A stretch of DNA of 64,000 bases from Picosynechococcus sp. PCC 7002 (GTDB lineage: Bacteria; Cyanobacteriota; Cyanobacteriia; Cyanobacteriales; MRBY01). Where the stretch lies: assembly GCF_963860125.1 (NCBI RefSeq), contig NZ_CAWLFA010000001.1, positions 186,001 through 250,000 on the forward strand, in the 5' to 3' direction. A model generated the notes under the pieces. That model worked only from the letters and a program-made list of their open reading frames with translations, had not been told where the DNA came from and searched no databases. The position numbers were made by a program, and so were the translations under genes. Of this stretch, positions 53,750 through 62,237 are shown one piece after another. Each line of letters opens with the position of its first letter. Within the stretch, counting starts at the first letter, position 1.

Positions 53750-54772
53750 ATGACTTCAGTTTTAGGTCTATTAAAACCCTTAAAAAAAGCCATTGCGGCG
53801 ATCGCCGTTTTGGTATTGTGCATCGGCTGTGTCCAGGCACCAACCATTAGCGAAAATCCCTGGCAAGAAATCGACTTAAATACCGATTCGACCTTTGCCA
53901 ATATTGCTTTTACCGACGACCTCCAACATGGCTGGCTTGTCGGTACCAAAGAAACCCTCTTTGAAACTACCGATGGCGGCAAAACCTGGGCCGAGCGAGT
54001 TATTGATCTCGGTGACGAAAAAGAAAGTTTTACCGGTGTTAGCTTCTCTGGCCAAGAAGGCTGGATTACCGGACGGCCTTCGATCCTGCTCCACACCGAC
54101 GATGGTGGTGAGCACTGGAGTCGCATCGCCCTCAGCAGTCAATTGCCCGGTGCCCCCTACAACATCACCGCCCTAGGGCCGAACACCGCCGAAATGGTCA
54201 CCGATCTTGGGGCCATTTACAAAACCACCGACGGCGGCAAAAACTGGAAAGCCCTTGTCGAAGGTGCCGTTGGCGTTGCCCGCACCATTGAACGTTCTGC
54301 CGATGGTAAATATGTGGCCGTTTCTGCCCGGGGTAATTTTTATTCCACTTGGTCGCCTGGGGACACAGAATGGACGCCCCATAACCGGAATTCTTCCCGT
54401 CGCCTCCAAAGCATGGGCTTTAATGGCGAAGATAAGCTCTGGTTGTTAGCCCGTGGGGGAGTTGTGCAATTTAGCGACGATACAAATCCAGACAATGCAG
54501 AAGCCTGGAGCGAACCAGTGACACCGCAGTACCGCAACAGTGTTGGTTTGTTGCACATTGGCTATCGTACCCCCGCAGAACTATGGGCCGTCGGTGGTAG
54601 TGGCAGTGTTGTTGTGAGTAAAGATGGTGGCGACACTTGGTTCCGGGACGCTGCCCTAGAAGAGATCCCGACAAACTTTTACCGAGTCGTTTTCTTAAAT
54701 GAGAATAAAGGCTTCATCCTTGGGCAACAGGGGGTGATTTTACGGTACGATACATCCACGGAAGCGGCCTAA
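53750..54772 (+). CDS. ycf48: Photosystem II assembly factor Ycf48 (HCF136)
   Basis: Lumenal beta-propeller that binds precursor D1 and helps form the D1-D2 reaction centre. 340 residues from the ATG at 53750; six upstream residues are possible. An N-terminal lipoprotein signal (AIAVLVLCIGC) gives an anchored Cys. Blade motifs repeat: TTDGGKTW, HTDDGGEHW, KTTDGGKNW and SKDGGDTW. The gene is between rubA and psbE in the conserved order. Confidence 0.96.
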   Translation: MTSVLGLLKPLKKAIAAIAVLVLCIGCVQAPTISENPWQEIDLNTDSTFANIAFTDDLQHGWLVGTKETLFETTDGGKTWAERVIDLGDEKESFTGVSFSGQEGWITGRPSILLHTDDGGEHWSRIALSSQLPGAPYNITALGPNTAEMVTDLGAIYKTTDGGKNWKALVEGAVGVARTIERSADGKYVAVSARGNFYSTWSPGDTEWTPHNRNSSRRLQSMGFNGEDKLWLLARGGVVQFSDDTNPDNAEAWSEPVTPQYRNSVGLLHIGYRTPAELWAVGGSGSVVVSKDGGDTWFRDAALEEIPTNFYRVVFLNENKGFILGQQGVILRYDTSTEAA

Positions 54773-54875
54773 GGGCAACCCATTCTATTGTGGGAGTGTC
54801 TGTTAATTCCGTATGATATAGGCTAATTTGTTTAATAAGTTTTTTTTCATTAACAATTGAGAGGAGAATAGTCGC

Positions 54876-55121
54876 ATGGCAGGTTCTACCGGAGAACGCC
54901 CGTTTTCTGACATTGTGACCAGTATTCGCTACTGGGTTATTCACAGCATCACCATTCCGATGTTATTTATTGCTGGCTGGCTCTTTGTGAGCACTGGCTT
55001 GGCTTACGATACTTTCGGGACACCCCGTCCTGACCAATACTTTACTGAAACTCGTCAAGAGATTCCCATTGTGACTGATCGTTACAAAGCGATTGATCAG
55101 ATCAATGAGTTTAACAATTAA
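54876..55121 (+). CDS. psbE: Cytochrome b559 alpha subunit
   Basis: 81 residues. A single transmembrane helix with the haem-ligand His in RYWVIHSITIPMLF; with PsbF it forms cytochrome b559 in the photosystem II core. GAGAGGAG is a strong ribosome site 8 bases upstream. First gene of psbEFLJ. A TATGAT at 54812-54817 is a possible -10 without a clear -35. Confidence 0.98.
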   Translation: MAGSTGERPFSDIVTSIRYWVIHSITIPMLFIAGWLFVSTGLAYDTFGTPRPDQYFTETRQEIPIVTDRYKAIDQINEFNN

Positions 55122-55167
55122 GTAACGCGCGTTTTTCTTTGCTGTATTCACTAAAAGGTTTTGTATT

Positions 55168-55299
55168 ATGACAAGCGGTCCTAACCAACCTGTTTCTTAT
55201 CCAATTTTTACCGTCCGTTGGTTGGCGGTGCACACCCTGGCTGTACCCTCGGTTTTCTTCCTAGGGGCGATCGCCGCTATGCAGTTTATTCAACGTTAG
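55168..55299 (+). CDS. psbF: Cytochrome b559 beta subunit
   Basis: 43 residues, MTSGPNQPVSYPIFTVRW and then one helix with the haem His in LAVHTLAVPSVFF. It forms a haem-bridged dimer with PsbE in photosystem II. It lies 46 bases after psbE and 9 bases before psbL. Confidence 0.97.
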   Translation: MTSGPNQPVSYPIFTVRWLAVHTLAVPSVFFLGAIAAMQFIQR

Positions 55300-55308
55300 G
55301 AGCTTCCG

Positions 55309-55428
55309 ATGGAAAGAAATCAAAATCCCAACAGACAGCCTGTGGAACTAAACCGGACTTCTCTATATCTGGGTTTACTTCTAATCGCTGTGCTCGGTAT
55401 TCTATTTTCCAGCTACTTCTTTAACTAA
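55309..55428 (+). CDS. psbL: Photosystem II protein L
   Basis: 39 residues, MERNQNPNRQPVELNRTSLY followed by a single transmembrane helix ending SSYFFN. PsbL lies at the photosystem II monomer interface and supports the acceptor side. Third gene of psbEFLJ; AGGAG precedes the ATG. Confidence 0.97.
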   Translation: MERNQNPNRQPVELNRTSLYLGLLLIAVLGILFSSYFFN

Positions 55429-55483
55429 GCTGGCAGCCCTTTAATTTCAGCCCTTTAATTTATTTTTTTCGGAGGTTGTTCTC

Positions 55484-55603
55484 ATGTCTGAAGGCGGAAA
55501 AATCCCACTTTGGATCGTTGCAGTTGTCGCTGGTATGGGCGTCATTGCGGTTGTCGGTATCTTTTTCTACGGTGCATATGCAGGGGTAGGCTCTGCGGTT
55601 TAG
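55484..55603 (+). CDS. psbJ: Photosystem II protein J
   Basis: 39 residues, MSEGGKIPLWIVAVVAGMG followed by the rest of one helix and FFYGAYAGVGSAV. PsbJ lines the plastoquinone channel of photosystem II. GGAGG precedes the ATG. Last gene of psbEFLJ, followed by a terminator. Confidence 0.97.
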   Translation: MSEGGKIPLWIVAVVAGMGVIAVVGIFFYGAYAGVGSAV

Positions 55604-55635
55604 ATGCACAATTCGCTCTAATTAATTGTTGAGAC

Positions 55636-55669
55636 ACCACCTGCTCTAATTGAGGGGTGGTTTTGTTTT
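55636..55669 (+). terminator. Rho-independent terminator of psbEFLJ
   Basis: ACCACC at 55636-55641 pairs with GGTGGT at 55656-55661, followed by TTTGTTTT. It lies about 30 bases past the psbJ stop. Confidence 0.72.
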
Positions 55670-55730
55670 AGGAACTTCTGGGGCAATAGGGAGTCCAAAA
55701 AAGTTTGGGGATAATCGTCAACGGTGCAGT

Positions 55731-57554
55731 ATGACTATGAAAAGACAGTTGCGGGATCTGAAAGTATGGGTGATGGTGGGTCTGTTGAGTTTAGGTGGAG
55801 CCTGGGGTCAAAGGGCGATCGCCGCTGAAACCCTCCGACTAAAATTAGGGCCACTTCAACAAACTTTACAATTAGAAGATTTAGAAACCTTTGCCGAAAC
55901 GGGTCAAGTCCCCCGCAACCTCCGACCCTATGGGGTATTTTTGGATGGTAATTTGCAGAAATTTCTCCAACGACGCTTGCAGATCGAGCCAGAGATGGCG
56001 GATCAGTTTTTTGATCAGTTGTGGCGATCGCCTACGGGAAAACAGATTTTGGCGCAAATTCAAACGGCCCTACCGGGAACTTCTATTCAGGATCTCCAGG
56101 CGACGGTGGATTTGGCGTTAGGTCAGGGAGTAGAAATCAGCGCCCTGAATTTGTTGCAGGCTTACCCCAAGCAGGAACTGACTATTGATCTTACGGCGGT
56201 GGCTGGCCTCTTGTTACAACTCAATTTACCGAATATCCAGAATCAACTCCTCGCGCCGAGGGTGACTGAAGCCCTCGAAAGTACAGAACCGCAGATTTTT
56301 CAACGCTCAAACCTCAACCCCACAGCCCCCGGCCCCCAAACGGTGCGGCGTCAAAGCTTAATTCTGCAAGATGCAAAGCGCGATCGCACCATTCCCATTG
56401 ATATTTTTGATAGTCCCCAATCCCAGTCTCAGCTAGTGGTTTTGTCCCATGGGTTTGCGGCCAACCGTCATTTTCTCGATTATCTGGCGGTGCATCTGGC
56501 CTCCCATGGTTACACCGTCGTTACCCTCGATCACCCCGGCAGTAATATTCAGTCTCTGTTTAATCCGGGCTTAAATCTTGATACTTTGCTCCCGGCGACG
56601 GAATTTGTCGATCGGCCCAAGGATATTCAATTTGTGCTGGATCAACTGGAGCGCCTCAACCAGGATCAAACCCTCACAACCCGCTTTGCCACGGACAATG
56701 TGACGGTAATTGGCCATTCCTTCGGAGGTTACACGGCCTTGGCGATCGCCGGAGGAATTGTCGATCCCATTGCTATCCGTGCTCACTGCCAGCGGGCAAC
56801 CCCTTTAACCAGAGCACCGGGGGACTGGCTCCAATGTGCAGCGGCGAAACTCCCCTATGACCAGTTAAATTTGCGGGATGAACGGGTCAAACAGGCGATC
56901 GCCCTCAATCCCCTCAGCGATCAAATCTTTGGGGAGCAGGGTTTAGAAAAAATTAAAATTCCGACCTTGATCGTTGCTAGTACAAAGGATACCGTCACCC
57001 CAAGCTTGGCCCACCAGTTGAAACCGTTCCAGCAGTTGGGCGGCGAAAAATATCTCGTCGTCGCCGACGGTGCAACCCACATGAGCGTCACTGATGTTAG
57101 CAATCGCGATAGCGCCTTGGCCCAAAGTACCCTTGTCCCGGAGGTGATGGGCAACGCGGCAGAACCAGTCCGACAAATGGTACGAGGGGTAAGCTTAAGC
57201 TTTCTGGCGCGCCACCAAACCGGAGGACAAAATTACCAGCAATTTCTCACGGGGGCCTATGTGCAATCTCTTTCCCAGGGGGCGATTAAGCTACGCCTCA
57301 CGGAAACGATTTCTCCAGAGTTAGAACGATTCCTGAGTCGCTTACCCCAGGCTCCCAATTCTGCCGAAGTGGCGACACCGACTCAACAGGCTGCTTTTTT
57401 GAATATGGGGCGATCGCCAAACCCAACCCCCAACCGCACCTATCCCCAGGGCGTTCTCACGGAAAGCCTTAAGCCCTTGATGACGAACTTGGAATCGGAA
57501 ACTTTTCTCGCAATAAAGCCGGATAATTTTGATGTCTTGTATCAAAAACCCTGA
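55731..57554 (+). CDS. Exported alpha/beta hydrolase with N-terminal DUF1400 domain
   Basis: 607 residues from the ATG at 55731; the frame is open from 55650 but the signal peptide (WVMVGLLSLGGAWGQ, cut near AIAA) points to this start. Residues of about 30-170 form DUF1400, the cyanobacterial domain with LQLEDLETFAETGQVP. The hydrolase domain follows, with VLSHGFAANRHFLDYLA, the nucleophile elbow VIGHSFGGYTALA, an acid in the IVASTKDTVTPS strand and His in DGATHMSVTD. Lipase- or esterase-type activity outside the cytoplasm is likely; the substrate is unknown. Confidence 0.88.
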   Translation: MTMKRQLRDLKVWVMVGLLSLGGAWGQRAIAAETLRLKLGPLQQTLQLEDLETFAETGQVPRNLRPYGVFLDGNLQKFLQRRLQIEPEMADQFFDQLWRSPTGKQILAQIQTALPGTSIQDLQATVDLALGQGVEISALNLLQAYPKQELTIDLTAVAGLLLQLNLPNIQNQLLAPRVTEALESTEPQIFQRSNLNPTAPGPQTVRRQSLILQDAKRDRTIPIDIFDSPQSQSQLVVLSHGFAANRHFLDYLAVHLASHGYTVVTLDHPGSNIQSLFNPGLNLDTLLPATEFVDRPKDIQFVLDQLERLNQDQTLTTRFATDNVTVIGHSFGGYTALAIAGGIVDPIAIRAHCQRATPLTRAPGDWLQCAAAKLPYDQLNLRDERVKQAIALNPLSDQIFGEQGLEKIKIPTLIVASTKDTVTPSLAHQLKPFQQLGGEKYLVVADGATHMSVTDVSNRDSALAQSTLVPEVMGNAAEPVRQMVRGVSLSFLARHQTGGQNYQQFLTGAYVQSLSQGAIKLRLTETISPELERFLSRLPQAPNSAEVATPTQQAAFLNMGRSPNPTPNRTYPQGVLTESLKPLMTNLESETFLAIKPDNFDVLYQKP

Positions 57555-57612
57555 AGAATTTCAGAGAAACGGTAAGATGAAAAAGTTCAATTTTCAGGCC
57601 ATTTAAATAACA

Positions 57613-58887
57613 ATGTCTCAGGCACCTCTGTTATCGAAATTTGGGACGCAGATGTCGCGTTTAACCGGCGTGCGGGCGATCATGAAAGACATCATCGATA
57701 CCCTAAAAGCAGGGGCAGGCCAAGATTTTATTAACCTCAGTGCGGGCAATCCTGTAATTATTCCCGAAGTGGAACAGCTCTGGCGCGATTGCACCAATGA
57801 TCTTCTTAATAGTCCGGAATATGGGGAAGTGGTTTGTCGCTACGGCTCATCCCAGGGCTATGAACCCCTCATTGAGGCGATCGCCACCGATTTTAACCAA
57901 CGCTATGGCCTGAACTTAACGGGCGAAAATATTCTCATCACCCCCGGTTCCCAGTCCCTCTATTTCCTCGCGGCCAATGCCTTTGGTGGATATGATCATG
58001 TCGGCCAACTGAAATCGATCATTCTTCCCCTCAGCCCCGACTACACCGGCTATGGGGGCGTCAGTTTATACCCAGAGGCCATCCGCGCCTTTAAACCGAG
58101 TCTCGACATTGATCAGGTAAATCACCGCTTTAAATATCGCCCCGATTTTAGTCAGCTCAATATTGATGAAAATACGGGCTGTGTAATTTTCTCGCGCCCC
58201 TGTAATCCCACGGGAAATGTCCTCAGCGACGAAGAAGCCGAAAAGATTGCTGATCTGGCTGCCGTCCATGATGTGCCAGTATTTATTGATTCGGCCTATG
58301 CCCCGCCCTTTCCGGCCCTGAATTTCACGGAGATGAAACCCCTCTTTGGCGGTAACGTGATCCACTGCCTAAGTCTTTCTAAAGCGGGCTTGCCGGGAGA
58401 ACGGGTAGGGATTGCCATTGGGGAACCGCGTTTTATCGGAGTTTTACAGGCCTTTTTAACCAATGCTTGCATTCATTCGTCGCGCTATGGTCAGGCGATC
58501 GCCGCCCGGGCGATCCAATCGGGAGCTTTGGCAAATATCGCCGAAACGGTGATCCGACCCTACTACCAAAACAAGATTCAAATCCTCGAAGCGGCCTTAG
58601 ATCGGGCGATGCCTAAAGATGTGCCCTGGTATCTCCACCGAGGGGAAGGGGCGATTTTTGCTTGGTTGTGGTTTGATGAGTTGCCGATGACCGACTGGGA
58701 ACTGTACCAAGAACTAAAAGCAGTGGGCGTGATTGCCGTGCCCGGCAGTCCCTTTTTCCCTGGTCTCCGGGAAGACTGGCCTCACAAGCAGCAATGTCTC
58801 CGCATTAGTTTGACAGCCACGGACAGTGAGATTGAAATGGCAATGGAACGATTAGCTAAGGTAGTTAAAAAAGTTTATGCGAAGTAA
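57613..58887 (+). CDS. avtA: Valine-pyruvate aminotransferase type enzyme (AvtA-like)
   Basis: 424-residue class I PLP aminotransferase. It follows E. coli AvtA closely from memory: LSAGNPVIIPEVEQLW, PGSQSLYFLAANAFGG, PLSPDYTGYGG, SRPCNPTGNVLSDEE, the PLP Lys in CLSLSKAGLPGERVG, GAIFAWLWFDELP, and the C-terminal Arg in QQCLRISLTA. Predicted to interconvert valine/2-oxoisovalerate and alanine/pyruvate. Single gene. It is followed directly by hairpin-rich DNA and the AT-rich nuclease gene. Confidence 0.87.
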   Translation: MSQAPLLSKFGTQMSRLTGVRAIMKDIIDTLKAGAGQDFINLSAGNPVIIPEVEQLWRDCTNDLLNSPEYGEVVCRYGSSQGYEPLIEAIATDFNQRYGLNLTGENILITPGSQSLYFLAANAFGGYDHVGQLKSIILPLSPDYTGYGGVSLYPEAIRAFKPSLDIDQVNHRFKYRPDFSQLNIDENTGCVIFSRPCNPTGNVLSDEEAEKIADLAAVHDVPVFIDSAYAPPFPALNFTEMKPLFGGNVIHCLSLSKAGLPGERVGIAIGEPRFIGVLQAFLTNACIHSSRYGQAIAARAIQSGALANIAETVIRPYYQNKIQILEAALDRAMPKDVPWYLHRGEGAIFAWLWFDELPMTDWELYQELKAVGVIAVPGSPFFPGLREDWPHKQQCLRISLTATDSEIEMAMERLAKVVKKVYAK

Positions 58888-59025
58888 AAAATCGGGAGCG
58901 GAGCGCTAAAATTCCTATCCCCGCCGCGAGCGGACGGGGCATTACGGAATTTTTCCTTTGGAACGCACTACCGCTCTAACACTTACGCCCCAAGGAGCGG
59001 GGAATTCACCCTGAGAGATTAAAAA
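58888..59025 (+). other. Hairpin-rich spacer, possibly a transposon end remnant
   Basis: Two GC-rich hairpins in otherwise mixed DNA. The first is CCCCGCCGC-GA-GCGG-A-CGGGG at 58919-58939, a 9-bp stem with one bulged A. The second is CCCC at 58988-58991 pairing with GGGG at 58999-59002, followed by AATTCACCCTGAG. Neither has a T-run, so they are not ordinary terminators. The end sequence and hairpins recall the right ends of IS200/IS605-type elements in cyanobacteria; no transposase or TnpB gene is present. Confidence 0.35.
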
Positions 59026-60246
59026 ATGCAAGATCAGATCATAAACCTTCAGAAATTCGTTGCCAATAACTACGATTTAGAAAAATTAGAAGCCCAACTC
59101 AACGAATTCAATCCCCTTAAAGTTCTTAAAGTCGATCAATATGAAATTCGGCATTCAAATATTCTTGCATGGCTTTTGACACCAAATGAAAATCATAAAT
59201 TAGGCTACGCTTTTTTAAAGAAAATCTTAGCTGAAATTATTGTTAATAATGAAAATATCGATACTTCATTATCTGTTTTTGATATCGAAAAATTATTTTA
59301 CACAGATTTTGAGATTCGACGTGAGTGGAAAAAAATCGACATCCTGATCATCAGCAATGAAAATAAAATATGCGTCCTAATAGAAAATAAGGTTCATAGT
59401 GGCCATTCAAAAAGTCAACTGCAAAAATATCTTGATATTGTAGAGAAAGAATATACAAATTATCGAATTATTCCTATTCTTCTAACAATAGATGGGGAAG
59501 AAGCATCCCATGAGAAATATGGAGTCTTATCCCACCACCAAATACTGACAACCCTCAAGTTTGTCGTCTCACTGCAGAAAGAAAATATCAGTGATAAAGT
59601 TTATGATTTTATCTATTACTACCTTAAAACTCTGGAACTGCTTACCATGGAAAATTTAGAAGTCAAGAATTTATGCAAGCAAATTTACAAAGATCATAAA
59701 GAAGCCTTGGATTTAATTTATGAATACAAAGAAGACACCGAATTTGAAGATTCTGCACGTGAATTCATTCAAAGCATTGATGTGGAAGAAATTTTTATCA
59801 ACGGAAAAAGTGCTTGGTTTATTCCCAAAAAACTGAATGATTCTTTGGGGAAGACTTTAAAAGGAGCAGGTGAAGAAAAATGGTGTAATAATTTACCCTT
59901 TGCTTTTTGGTTTCCTGCACAAAAAGATAAAATTGGAATCATCATTGAAGTTAGACCTTTCGATCTTCCCTCTTTAAGAACAGCTTTCCTCAAACATTTA
60001 AGGAATCATGGTTTCGACAAAAAAATTGATGGTTTCAATGAAATTTCTGATCGATCTTTAAGGCCTGAAGCAAGATATACGCGGATTTTTTCTAAATATT
60101 CAAAATTTGAGGAGTGGGATAATAAAGAAAGTATCATTCAGAAAATGGATAATCTGTATCAAAGTAAAGTAGTGTGTCAAGCAGCAGAAAATATACTAGA
60201 AGCCTGTAAGACTTTTAATTGGTCTCCAGAGCCTTATGAAGGGTGA
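59026..60246 (+). CDS. PD-(D/E)XK nuclease superfamily protein, AT-rich
   Basis: 406 residues. The nuclease core is at about 100-135: Asp105 in WKKIDILII, then Glu120-Asn-Lys122 in VLIENKVHSG, followed by QLQKY. This fits the PDDEXK_4 type found in phage, mobile-element and defence proteins. A helical arm with EIRHSNILAWLL precedes it, and a C-terminal half of unknown type follows. Only 12 of 60 bases are G+C from 59221, and no HIP1 octamer occurs, unlike all neighbours, so it was probably acquired. The last 13 bases overlap the 3' end of uvrC. Confidence 0.82.
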   Translation: MQDQIINLQKFVANNYDLEKLEAQLNEFNPLKVLKVDQYEIRHSNILAWLLTPNENHKLGYAFLKKILAEIIVNNENIDTSLSVFDIEKLFYTDFEIRREWKKIDILIISNENKICVLIENKVHSGHSKSQLQKYLDIVEKEYTNYRIIPILLTIDGEEASHEKYGVLSHHQILTTLKFVVSLQKENISDKVYDFIYYYLKTLELLTMENLEVKNLCKQIYKDHKEALDLIYEYKEDTEFEDSAREFIQSIDVEEIFINGKSAWFIPKKLNDSLGKTLKGAGEEKWCNNLPFAFWFPAQKDKIGIIIEVRPFDLPSLRTAFLKHLRNHGFDKKIDGFNEISDRSLRPEARYTRIFSKYSKFEEWDNKESIIQKMDNLYQSKVVCQAAENILEACKTFNWSPEPYEG

Positions 60247-62105
60247 AAGTAATCGTAAATCTCCTGAGCGAGGTGTGACCCAATCCCTTTGACCTCAGCG
60301 ATTTGTTCGGGTTTGGCTTCCCGGAGATAGTCGAGGGAGTGGAAATGGGCCAGAAGTTGTTTTTTGCGGTGGTGGCCTAAACCAGGGATGTCATCCAATT
60401 GCGATCGCCTGCTGGACTTGAGACGCTGTTGGCGATGGAAACTGACCGCAAAACGGTGGGCCTCATCCCGCACCCGGCGGAGAAGTTGAATGCCAGGCTG
60501 TTCCTTTTCACTTTTAAGGGGATTGGATTCGTAGGGTAGATAGACCTGCTCTTGTTTTTTGGCGAGGCTAATCACATTTAATTTATCGGCGAGGTTGAGT
60601 TCCTCTAAAACTCCCATGACTGTGGATAATTGGCCTTTCCCGCCATCAATCATGATCAAATCGGGGCAGTCTTTTTCCAAGCCTTTTTTAAAGCGCCGTC
60701 GCATAATTTCCGCCATGCTGGCAAAGTCATCGGAGCGGCCAATGTGAATCTCAGGATTTTTAATTTTGTAGTGGCGATAGTCCTGTTTGGCAGGAATGCC
60801 GTCGATAAAAACCACCTGGGAGGCCACCGCATTCGACCCCTGGATGTGGGAAATGTCATAGCCTTCGATGCGTTTGGGCAATTCTGGTAAATCTAAGAGA
60901 CTCGCTAAATCTTCGAGGGCCGCTAAATTCTTGGTGGCGGTGCGTTGGGTGCGGCTTAGTTCGTATTGGGCGTTGCGTTCTACCATCGCGATCAAATCCG
61001 CCTTCAGTTGCCGTTGGGGTTGGCGGATTTGCACTTTATTGCCCCGGCGATCACCCAGAAACTTTTCAAGCCATTCCTGGTCTCGGAGGGGGTATTGCAC
61101 CAAGATTTCCGCCGGAATTTCCACCCCGTCCACGTTTGCATAGTGGGTTTCCAAAACGTGCTGGAGGATTTTGCCATACTCCACTGTTAAATCTGGCCCC
61201 AAATTTTCTGGTAAGGGCGTAAAAAAGCCTAATCTTCCCACCAGTCGCCCCGCCCGTACTTGAAAAAGTTGAATCGCACAGTGATGTTCATCGGCAGCCA
61301 AGGCGATCGCATCCCGGGACACCCGATCATCCGGTAAACTCACCTTTTGATCGGCATTGAGCGCACCAATTGCTTTGATTTGGTCGCGGATTTGGGCCGC
61401 CTTTTCAAACTGGAGATTCTCTGCCGCCTGGGCCATCTGGGCCGTCAAGGTTTCAATCAATTCTCCGCTGCGCCCTTGGAAGACCATCGCCACCTTTTGC
61501 ACCGTCTGTCGATATTCCTGGGGGGAAATCAACTGCTGACAAACCCCCGGACAGCGGCCAATATCGTAGTTCAAACAGGGTCGATGTTTAAACAGCGGTT
61601 GTCGCCGTTGCCGCAGCGGAAAAATCCGTTTCATTAAGCCCAGAGTATGCCGCAGTAACCTTGTGTCCACATAGGGGCCATAGTAGCGATCGCCTTTGCT
61701 GCCGATATGGCGTTTGCGGGTAATAAAAAAACGCGGATAATCTTCCGACCAGGTGATGCACACATAGGGATATTTCTTGTCATCCTTGAGCAGCACGTTG
61801 TAATAGGGCTGGTGCTGCTTAATCAGGTTTGCTTCGAGGGCCAAAGCTTCCGCTTCCGTATCCGTGACAATGAATTCAATGTCCGCCACCTGCTGCACCA
61901 TCATTTCGATGCGGGGCGAATGCAAGCGGGCATCCCGAAAATAAGACCGCACCCGATTCCGCAGGGTTTTGGATTTGCCAATGTAGAGAATATCTCCCTG
62001 ACGACTGTGCATAAAATAAACCCCAGGCTCCGTTGGAATTTCCCGGAGACGTTGTTGCAATCGCTCAGGATCTTGCAATAAAGGCACTGAATTCAAGGTA
62101 GCCAT
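60234..62105 (-). CDS. uvrC: Excinuclease ABC subunit C
   Basis: Makes both incisions in nucleotide excision repair. 623 residues from the ATG at 62105; an upstream in-frame ATG at 62162 adds unconserved residues. The GIY-YIG domain is GVYFMHSRQGDILYIGKSKTLRNRV. The UvrB-binding UVR motif is around LQFEKAAQIRDQIKAI. The RNase H-like C-domain has EGYDISHIQGSNAV and LIMIDGGKGQL. Two helix-hairpin-helix units close it (LDDIPGLGHHRKKQLL, IAEVKGIGSHLAQEI). The 3' end is shared with the AT-rich nuclease gene. Confidence 0.97.
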   Translation of the reverse strand: MATLNSVPLLQDPERLQQRLREIPTEPGVYFMHSRQGDILYIGKSKTLRNRVRSYFRDARLHSPRIEMMVQQVADIEFIVTDTEAEALALEANLIKQHQPYYNVLLKDDKKYPYVCITWSEDYPRFFITRKRHIGSKGDRYYGPYVDTRLLRHTLGLMKRIFPLRQRRQPLFKHRPCLNYDIGRCPGVCQQLISPQEYRQTVQKVAMVFQGRSGELIETLTAQMAQAAENLQFEKAAQIRDQIKAIGALNADQKVSLPDDRVSRDAIALAADEHHCAIQLFQVRAGRLVGRLGFFTPLPENLGPDLTVEYGKILQHVLETHYANVDGVEIPAEILVQYPLRDQEWLEKFLGDRRGNKVQIRQPQRQLKADLIAMVERNAQYELSRTQRTATKNLAALEDLASLLDLPELPKRIEGYDISHIQGSNAVASQVVFIDGIPAKQDYRHYKIKNPEIHIGRSDDFASMAEIMRRRFKKGLEKDCPDLIMIDGGKGQLSTVMGVLEELNLADKLNVISLAKKQEQVYLPYESNPLKSEKEQPGIQLLRRVRDEAHRFAVSFHRQQRLKSSRRSQLDDIPGLGHHRKKQLLAHFHSLDYLREAKPEQIAEVKGIGSHLAQEIYDYFHPS

Positions 62106-62176
62106 GGCCAAGACAAGACATTGTTGAGGGGAGTTTAGAAATTGTAAGCAATTTTCCATCAAGACAGCCCCGACAC

Positions 62177-62206
62177 AAAAAACGAGGCCTCCCTGGGAAG
62201 GTCTCG
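62177..62206 (-). terminator. Rho-independent terminator of the three-repeat protein gene
   Basis: On the minus strand CGAGACCTTCCC-AGGGAGGCCTCG forms a long stem with one A-C mismatch, followed by six T. It lies 32 bases past the stop. Confidence 0.75.
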
Positions 62207-62237
62207 CCGTTAATTGTTTCCCAGTGAAATGGGCCGT

